From positions 1 through 64,000 of the forward strand of contig QHSP01000015.1 in NCBI GenBank assembly GCA_003220495.1: 64,000 bases of DNA, written 5' to 3'. How positions within the stretch are numbered: position 1 is the first letter of the stretch; the number at the start of each line of letters is the position of its first letter. This stretch comes from Candidatus Rokuibacteriota bacterium (GTDB taxonomy: Bacteria > Methylomirabilota > Methylomirabilia > Rokubacteriales > CSP1-6). The notes below the pieces were generated by a model. The model did not search any database and was not told the origin of the DNA. It saw only the letters and a list, made by a program, of their open reading frames with translations. The position numbers were made by a program, and so were the translations under genes. Shown here one piece after another: positions 59,315 to 64,000 of this stretch.

Positions 59315-59766
59315 AGTCTGACGATGGTGATGTGGCGCATGGTGGCCACGATCTCGTTCGTGCGATCGGCGATGCTGGTCTCGCGGACCACGAACGCCAT
59401 CGGCCCGCTCCGCCCCGCCTTCTCGTAGATGTCGATCACCTTCGAGCGACACAGATAGGTCTGCCCGGGCTGCAGCGGACGGAAGAGCTCGAACTCCTGC
59501 TCGCCGTGGAGGATGCGGGAGATGTCCGTGCCGAGCTCGCGCAGGAACGCGGCGGTGTCGGCGGTCTCGTCGCGGAAGGTCACCGAGAACGTCGGCGGCG
59601 CGATGAGGTCGCCCCACTCGGAGGCCGCGCCCACGCGGTCGTCGAGATAGAGCGGGTTCGCGTCGCCGAGCGCGCGCGCGAACTCTTTGATCTTCCCGCG
59701 CTCCACCGTCACCGCGTAGGGCGGGTACTCCTTGCCGATCAGGGACTTGTTGATCTGGATCGGCAT
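59311..59766 (-). CDS. MaoC N-terminal-type dehydratase subunit
   Basis: A 151-aa hot-dog protein. SLIGKEYPPYAVTVERGKIK and ALGDANPLYLDD match the FAS1-like/MaoC N-terminal dehydratase family that pairs with a hydratase subunit. It starts at ATG 59766, overlapping the thioesterase stop (ATGA). Three hot-dog proteins in a row suggest processing of an unusual acyl-CoA. Confidence 0.92.
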   Translation of the reverse strand: MPIQINKSLIGKEYPPYAVTVERGKIKEFARALGDANPLYLDDRVGAASEWGDLIAPPTFSVTFRDETADTAAFLRELGTDISRILHGEQEFELFRPLQPGQTYLCRSKVIDIYEKAGRSGPMAFVVRETSIADRTNEIVATMRHITIVRL

Positions 59767-60161
59767 CAGCCGGCGCTCTTCTTCATCGCGCGCGCGAGGA
59801 ACTTCTCCATGTCCGGCACGAAGAACCGCTCGTGGCGCCCCTCGGCGATCTTTTCCTTGTCGTCCCACGCCTCGACCGAGAACAGGTAGCGCTTGCCGTC
59901 CGACTCGAGAAGCGTCGCCCTCGCGCGCACCGTCAATCCGACGGGGGTCGCGGCCAGGTGCTTCATCTCGACCATGGTGCCGACGGACCCGGCTCCGGGC
60001 GGCAAGTGCGGCCGCATCACCGCGCCGGCGGCATCCTCGAGCATGCCGATGACGAACGGGGTGGCAAAGACGTGGACGCCGCGATTGCCCATCGCGTGGG
60101 CCGTCTTGCTGTCGTCGACCGTCCCGCCGACCTCGGCCGTCGCGCCGATCTCGATGTCCAC
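59766..60161 (-). CDS. FlK-like (fluoroacetyl-CoA thioesterase family) hot-dog thioesterase
   Basis: A 131-aa protein. TPFVIGMLEDAAGAVMRPHL with a glutamate and EMKHLAATPVGLTVRARATL with a histidine resemble the FlK/PaaI-like thioesterase group. GTG 60161 is chosen; upstream codons run into the TSUP gene. It heads the hot-dog trio with the two MaoC subunits and probably releases the CoA of their product. Confidence 0.85.
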   Translation of the reverse strand: MDIEIGATAEVGGTVDDSKTAHAMGNRGVHVFATPFVIGMLEDAAGAVMRPHLPPGAGSVGTMVEMKHLAATPVGLTVRARATLLESDGKRYLFSVEAWDDKEKIAEGRHERFFVPDMEKFLARAMKKSAG

Positions 60162-60172
60162 GAGGTCCGGTT

Positions 60173-60904
60173 TTACCGCGGAAAGAGAAGCGAGTGCAAG
60201 CCCATCACGACCAACAGGACCTCGATGATGCCGAGAAACACGCGTTCGCTCATGCGGTCGAGCAGGCGGCGCCCGAACCACGAGCCCGCGAACATCGTCG
60301 CGCCCAGCAGGGCGCCCACCGCGAAGGTCTGCCAGGTCAAGAGCGCGTAGCGCGCGAGCGCCGCGCCACGCGCGAGGTGCATGACCATCGCGCAGACCGC
60401 CTCGGTGCCGACGTACGCGCTGCGGCGAAGCCCGTAGGCGAGGAAGAAGGGCGTGTTCAGCGGGCCCGTCGTGACCACGAGCCCGGAGATGAGACCGACC
60501 ACCACGCCGAGCACCGGGAAATAACGCAGCCGCATGCGGAAGAAGTCGGTCGCCAGGATCCGGCGCAGGGGCACCGATGCGATGAGGAAGAGGCCGACGA
60601 AGCGCCCGAGCCACTCCGCGGGCGCCCCGACGGAGACGATCGTGCCCAAGGTGGTCGCCGGCACGGCGCCGAGCGCGAATCGCAGGACGACCGCGCGGTC
60701 CACCTCACCGCGGCTCCACCAGATCCGCGCGAGGTTGCCGATCGCCATCGTCACCGTCAGCACCGGCACCGCTGAGCGCAGGCCGAGCACCCACGCGACG
60801 AGCGGCAACATGATGATCCCGGTTCCGAAGCCGGCGACGCCGCCGACGAGTGAGCCCAGGAGCGCGCCGACGACGAGGACCGCCCAGCCGATCGGATCGG
60901 GCAT
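60173..60904 (-). CDS. TSUP (TauE/SafE) family membrane protein
   Basis: A 243-aa exporter with the TSUP repeats VGGVAGFGTGIIMLPLVAWV and VVGLISGLVVTTGPLNTPFF. About eight TM helices. TATGAT ends 8 nt before ATG 60904 without a Shine-Dalgarno. It is probably cotranscribed with the thioesterase and MaoC genes and may export an organic acid from that pathway. Confidence 0.92.
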   Translation of the reverse strand: MPDPIGWAVLVVGALLGSLVGGVAGFGTGIIMLPLVAWVLGLRSAVPVLTVTMAIGNLARIWWSRGEVDRAVVLRFALGAVPATTLGTIVSVGAPAEWLGRFVGLFLIASVPLRRILATDFFRMRLRYFPVLGVVVGLISGLVVTTGPLNTPFFLAYGLRRSAYVGTEAVCAMVMHLARGAALARYALLTWQTFAVGALLGATMFAGSWFGRRLLDRMSERVFLGIIEVLLVVMGLHSLLFPR

Positions 60905-60924
60905 GTCGTGTCATCATACGCGGA
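60905..60924. promoter_or_regulatory. 20-bp divergent promoter space TSUP/MFS
   Basis: The start codons of two divergent genes are only 20 bp apart. Minus-strand TATGAT (60913-60918) and a weaker plus-strand CATCAT (60912-60917) occupy the same bases and lie 8 and 7 nt from their starts. Confidence 0.5.
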
Positions 60925-62079
60925 ATGTCTCGGTGGGTCGCCGCCGCGGGCGCGCTCGTCGTGTCGCTCGACTCCATGATGAACATCGCGTTTCCGGCAA
61001 TCGCGGCGGCCTTCGCGGTCCCGCCCGAGCGCGTGCGCTGGGTGATCATCTGCTACGTGCTGACCTACGCGATCACGTCGTTCGCCGGCGGAGCCGCCGC
61101 CGATCGGATCGGGCACGTCGCGGTGTTCCGCGCCGGCATCGCGCTGAGCGTGGTCGCCTTCGTCATGGGTGGCGCCGCCGGGAGCTTCGAATGGCTCCTC
61201 GTCGCGCGCGTCGTGCAGGGCTTCGCGGGAGGCCTGATCTACGGCACGGCGCCCGCCCTCGCGACCCTCGGGGCGCCGGCGGAGGCGCGCGGCCGACGGC
61301 TCGGCTTCCTGAGCGCGGCCATGGGGCTCGGCTTGCTGGGCTCGCTTCCGGCCGGCGCGCTCGTCGAATCCTTCGGCTGGCGCGCCGTCTATCACGTCCG
61401 CGTGCCGGCGGCGCTCGCCGTCCTCCTCTGGGCGGCGGTCACGCGAGCCGAGCCCGTCGAGGGCCTGCGCAAGCCCATGGGCATCGGCGATGTGACGCTC
61501 GGACCCGTGCTGCGCGCGGCTTCACTGTCCTTCGTCGCCAGGGGCGCGATCTTCGCGATCTGGCTCCTGGCGCCGTTCTATCTGGTCGAGACGCGCGGGC
61601 TGGGCGCGTTCGTGGGCGGGATCTTCTTCATGCTCACGCCGCTCGGCACGACGGTCGCGGCGCCCTTGAGCGGCCGCCTCGCCGACCGCGTCGGCGCCTC
61701 GATGCCCGCCGTGGTGGGGCTGGCGCTCGAGGCCGGCGGTCTCGCGGCTCTCGGTCTCGTCGACGGCGCGACACCGCTCGCCGCGATCGCGCTCGCGCTC
61801 TTCGTCGCCGGCTTCGGGCTCGGCTTCTTCGAGGTCCCGAACATGGCCACGATCATGGCGGCCTTTCCGTCGAGCCGGCAGGGGACCGCGGGCGGCCTCT
61901 CGTTCCTGGCCCGTACGCTCGGCGTCGTCGCGGGCGTCGCCGTGACGGGCCAGATCGTCGCCTCGCGCAGCGCGGCGGTCGGCTTCCTCGGGGCGTTCGC
62001 CGAGTCGCTCCTGGTGGCGGCGCTGGCCGTGGCGGCCGCCTCGGTCTTCGCGCTGGTTGGGACACGCCCTCGGCGCTGA
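60925..62079 (+). CDS. Major facilitator superfamily transporter
   Basis: A 384-aa, about 12-TM transporter. VVSLDSMMNIAFPAIAAAF, ITSFAGGAAADRIGHVAVFR, PRVVQGF-like segment ARVVQGFAGGLIYGTAPAL and FFEVPNMATIMAAFPSSRQG match drug:H+ antiporter (DHA)-type MFS proteins. Start ATG 60925 is the first codon that gives a full TM1. Substrate unknown. Confidence 0.9.
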   Translation: MSRWVAAAGALVVSLDSMMNIAFPAIAAAFAVPPERVRWVIICYVLTYAITSFAGGAAADRIGHVAVFRAGIALSVVAFVMGGAAGSFEWLLVARVVQGFAGGLIYGTAPALATLGAPAEARGRRLGFLSAAMGLGLLGSLPAGALVESFGWRAVYHVRVPAALAVLLWAAVTRAEPVEGLRKPMGIGDVTLGPVLRAASLSFVARGAIFAIWLLAPFYLVETRGLGAFVGGIFFMLTPLGTTVAAPLSGRLADRVGASMPAVVGLALEAGGLAALGLVDGATPLAAIALALFVAGFGLGFFEVPNMATIMAAFPSSRQGTAGGLSFLARTLGVVAGVAVTGQIVASRSAAVGFLGAFAESLLVAALAVAAASVFALVGTRPRR

Positions 62080-62093
62080 GCCCGTCGCGGCGC

Positions 62094-62099
62094 TATACT
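62094..62099 (+). promoter_or_regulatory. -10 hexamer upstream of the UGSC operon
   Basis: TATACT ending 8 nt before the ATG of a 5-codon ORF at 62108. The same spacing as at the leaderless genes. Confidence 0.5.
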
Positions 62100-62107
62100 G
62101 CTGGGCC

Positions 62108-62125
62108 ATGAAGGCAGGCGGATAG
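62108..62125 (+). other. Five-codon leader ORF (MKAGG)
   Basis: ATG-AAG-GCA-GGC-GGA-TAG, positioned as a leaderless start behind TATACT. It ends 25 nt before the Shine-Dalgarno-driven ATG of the next gene. It could be a regulatory leader peptide or a chance ORF. Confidence 0.35.
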
Positions 62126-62150
62126 GAAGGTACGATTCAGGGAGGCGCCG

Positions 62151-63185
62151 ATGGCGGGTGCGCTCACGTCCAAGCGGTACCGCGTCGACGATGTCGACGC
62201 GGGCGAGTTCTGCTTCCAGCAAGGGTGGACCGACGGGTTGCCGGTGGTCCCTCCGACCGAGGATCGCGTGACCATGATGCTCGCGGCCGCGCGCCTCGAT
62301 CCCAAGCAGGAGATCGCCTACATCACGAACCGGTCGGTGTCGGTCACCGCGGAGAAAGTCGCGATCAACGCGGTCATGGCGGGCTGCCGGCCCGAGTACA
62401 TGGCGGTCGTCGTCGCGGCGGTTGCGGGCATCGGCGACCCCGCCTGGAGCTATCACGGCCCGGGAACCTCGACGGGCGGCGCCGCGGTCCTGGTGATCAT
62501 CAACGGACCCATCACCCGAGAGCTCGACATCAACTCGGGCGACAACCTCTTCGGGCCGGGGTGGCGGGCCAATCTCACGATCGGGCGCGCGCTGCGCCTG
62601 GTGATGCGCAACGTCTGCGGCTCGCTGCCCGGCTTGCTCGATCGCGGCACGCTCGGTCACCCGGGCAAGCTCTCGTACGTGATCGCGGAGAACGAGGCGG
62701 AGAGCCCGTGGACGCCGCTCCACGTCGAGCGGGGCTTCCGGCCTGACCAGAGCACGGTGACGGTGATGGCGGCCGAGTCGCCCCATCAGTTCTACAACCA
62801 GCTCTCGCCCGACGCCGAGGGCGTGCTGACGACGCTCGCCGATTCGATGAAGCATTCCGGCGGCGCCGGGCGGCAGCCGCAGTACGTCGTCACCTTGGCC
62901 GGTGAGCACATGCGGACGATCGCCGGGAGCGGCTGGGGTAAGAAGGAGATCCGTCAGTTCCTGTTCGAGAACACGAAGAACACGATCGCGCATCTCAAGC
63001 GCACCAATCGCATCCCGGGAGCGATCCAGCCCGGCGACGACACGAAGCTCAGACCCATCGTCGCGGAGCCCGACGACATCCTCATCCTCGCCGCCGGCGG
63101 GCGCGCCGGCTCGTTCTCGTCGTTCATCCCGGGATGGGGCAGTGGCCGTTCATCCCTCGCCACGACCAAGGAGGTCAAGCGATGA
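62151..63185 (+). CDS. Conserved protein encoded with the UGSC selenoprotein
   Basis: A 344-aa protein I cannot assign to a reaction. It begins with FCFQQGWTDGLPVVPPTEDR, then MAGCRPEYMAVVVAAVAGIG, GPGTSTGGAAVLVIINGPIT and LIGRALRL-like sequence, and ends with a Gly/Ser-rich segment (LAAGGRAGSFSSFIPGW). It has a GGGAGG site before ATG 62151. The stop overlaps the start of the UGSC gene (ATGA), so the two products likely form a complex or act in sequence. Confidence 0.75.
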   Translation: MAGALTSKRYRVDDVDAGEFCFQQGWTDGLPVVPPTEDRVTMMLAAARLDPKQEIAYITNRSVSVTAEKVAINAVMAGCRPEYMAVVVAAVAGIGDPAWSYHGPGTSTGGAAVLVIINGPITRELDINSGDNLFGPGWRANLTIGRALRLVMRNVCGSLPGLLDRGTLGHPGKLSYVIAENEAESPWTPLHVERGFRPDQSTVTVMAAESPHQFYNQLSPDAEGVLTTLADSMKHSGGAGRQPQYVVTLAGEHMRTIAGSGWGKKEIRQFLFENTKNTIAHLKRTNRIPGAIQPGDDTKLRPIVAEPDDILILAAGGRAGSFSSFIPGWGSGRSSLATTKEVKR

Positions 63186-63712
63186 TCGAACTTCTGGATC
63201 CTACCGTCGACGCGGCGAAACAGCCGATCGCCTACGTGGACCGGCCCGGTTCGCTGCAAGGCAAGCGGATCGGCCTGATCGAGAACACGAAGTACAACTC
63301 CGACAAGCTCCTGCTGCGAATCGGCGAGATCTTGAAGTCGGAGTACGGCGCCAGCGAGACGCGCATGTTCCGCAAGCACAACGCGTCGGTCCCGGCGCAC
63401 GAGGAGATCATCCAGGAGGTGCGCAAGACCTGCGACGTCATCGTCGCCGGCGTCGGAGACTGAGGGTCCTGCTCGTCGGGCAGTGTGCTCGACGGAATCG
63501 TGCTGGAGAAGAACGCGGTGCCGGCGGCCTCGATCGTCACGGACGTCTTCGAGAAGACCGCTCGCGCGATGGCTGAGCAATGGGGCGTACCGACCTACAA
63601 GTTCCTGATGATGCCGCACCCGATCGCAAACCTCACCGAGGCGGAGCTCGACAGCCGCGCGCGGGAGATCGCGCCCGAGGTCGTCAAGCTCTTGCTGAAG
63701 GGCCAGGACTAG
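63182..63712 (+). CDS. Putative selenoprotein of the UGSC family
   Basis: A 176-aa frame from ATG 63182 to TAG 63712, interrupted by one TGA at 63461-63463 (codon 94). The context VIVAGVGD-[TGA]-GSCSSGSVLDGI is the signature of the UGSC family, in which selenocysteine opens a U-G-S-C motif. After it IVTDVFEKTARAMAEQWGVP and KFLMMPHPIANLTEAELDSR match the family's C-terminal half. A stem-loop with an AGUGU loop follows (63474-63494). Alternatives are a frame-disrupted gene or a Cys form lost by mutation; the intact frame on both sides and the stem-loop favour Sec. Confidence 0.88.
63474..63494 (+). promoter_or_regulatory. Putative SECIS hairpin of the UGSC gene
   Basis: CGUCGGGC pairs with GCUCGACG (8 bp, one G-U) around the loop AGUGU. 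The loop begins 19 nt after the UGA and has G in the first two positions, as bacterial SECIS loops do. Confidence 0.65.
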
Positions 63713-63720
63713 CCGCTGAG

Positions 63721-64000
63721 TTTCGGCCGCCGTGGTGGGGCCGGAACGCGCACGTGCAGACCATCTGGGGCCCGCTCTTCCGCCGTCGCCGGATCCGGTG
63801 GCGGCGGGAGCGGGTCGCCACCTCGGACGGCGACTTCGTCGACCTCGACTGGGCGGACTCGAGCCGCGCCGGCGCGCCGCTCCTCCTGGTCCTGCACGGG
63901 CTCGAAGGCTCGTCGAGCTCCCACTACGTCGTGGGGCTCGCCGGCCAGGCGCTCGCGCGGGGCTGGCGCGCCGTCACGCTGAACTTCAGATCCTGCAGCG
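63721..64000 (+). CDS. YheT-type alpha/beta hydrolase, cut by the right edge
   Basis: Frame with FRPPWWGRNAHVQTIWGPLF, TSDGDFVDLDWAD and LLVLHGLEGSSSSHYVVGLA, the YheT / AB-hydrolase-4 family N-terminus, running off the window. No ATG, GTG or TTG precedes the conserved FRPPWW in frame until well inside the UGSC gene (TTG 63580), so the start is undetermined; coding homology begins about 63721. Confidence 0.8.

Noticed and set aside
63467-63483. An alternative hairpin (CUGCUC/GGGCAG) directly after the UGSC UGA
   Set aside because: Its loop would sit only about 11 nt from the UGA, nearer than bacterial SECIS loops; the 63474-63494 stem is longer and better placed.
1-64000. tRNA, rRNA, CRISPR repeats, insertion sequences, attachment sites, origin
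   Set aside because: I looked for conserved tRNA arms, regularly spaced repeats, terminal inverted repeats with transposase motifs and AT-rich DnaA-box clusters and saw none.

Overview
The window reads as a piece of a high-GC, Gram-negative-type soil or subsurface bacterium. It carries lipoproteins with lipoboxes, an outer-membrane beta-barrel type protein, a BamE-like lipoprotein, a lipid A-type LAB_N protein, two branched-chain (Liv) ABC transporters and many acyl-CoA, hydantoin and alpha/beta-hydrolase genes. This repertoire fits Candidatus Rokubacteria / Methylomirabilota (NC10), but the assignment is my inference; no rRNA or marker gene is present. Composition looks even throughout. I see no insertion sequence, prophage, CRISPR array, tRNA or rRNA. 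Genes are packed tightly, with many 4-bp ATGA/GTGA overlaps.

The most notable content is two probable selenoproteins, each interrupted by an in-frame TGA that a standard gene caller would read as a stop. (1) On the minus strand at 39147-39722 there is a secreted DsbA-like thiol oxidoreductase. The TGA at 39582-39584 sits exactly where the first cysteine of the CPYC active site belongs, giving U-P-Y-C. It is followed 22 nt later by a perfect 5-bp hairpin with a GGUC loop, a classic bacterial SECIS shape. (2) At 63182-63712 there is a UGSC-family protein whose TGA at 63461-63463 starts the U-G-S-C motif. An 8-bp hairpin with an AGUGU loop lies at SECIS distance. SelA/SelB/SelC/SelD are not in the window.

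Layout. 1-8.4 kb: a DUF993 gene, a hydantoinase A plus DUF917 (S-methyl-thiohydantoin desulfurase-like) pair, a DppA/B/C-type ABC importer without its ATPases, and an AroM plus tandem-YCII pair. 8.4-16.1 kb: a Ski2-like DEAD/DEAH helicase with an Arg/Asp/Gly-rich insert, a BamE-like lipoprotein, gamma-glutamyltransferase, a small unknown protein, and a methyltransferase / ChbG-HpnK deacetylase / ROK kinase run. 16.1-23 kb: a TlpA-like redoxin, a giant FAD/Fe-S oxidase, a TSUP exporter, a PD-(D/E)XK-like protein, a dienelactone hydrolase, and a mannose-1-phosphate guanylyltransferase with a zinc-ribbon partner. 23-33 kb: cyclase, UbiD, BON-DUF1207, IclR, and a Liv operon in which the LivM permease and the substrate-binding protein form a single uninterrupted reading frame.

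33-41.5 kb: polysaccharide deacetylase, a large alpha/beta hydrolase, a 2-hydroxyacid dehydrogenase plus aminotransferase pair, LAB_N, an XRE regulator, the Rieske/seleno-DsbA pair diverging from DoxX, a holin-like membrane protein, and an NYN-domain protein. 41.5-52.3 kb: a sulfite-oxidase-fold protein, hydrolase, lipoprotein, CDF metal exporter, UxaA-family protein, a membrane protein with a ClpS-like partner, a two-domain acyl-CoA dehydrogenase, a phosphodiesterase and an EEP hydrolase. 52.3-58.2 kb: a second, normally organised Liv operon with an amidohydrolase of the N-carbamoyl-amino-acid type. 58.2-64 kb: Nudix, two MaoC subunits, a FlK-type thioesterase, TSUP, MFS, the UGSC operon and a truncated YheT-type hydrolase.

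At least eleven genes, plus one 5-codon leader ORF, have a -10-like hexamer ending only 5-9 nt before the start codon and no convincing Shine-Dalgarno; all but one of the hexamers fit TANNNT. This suggests that leaderless transcripts are common here. Other genes have strong AGGAGG sites, so both initiation modes appear to be in use.
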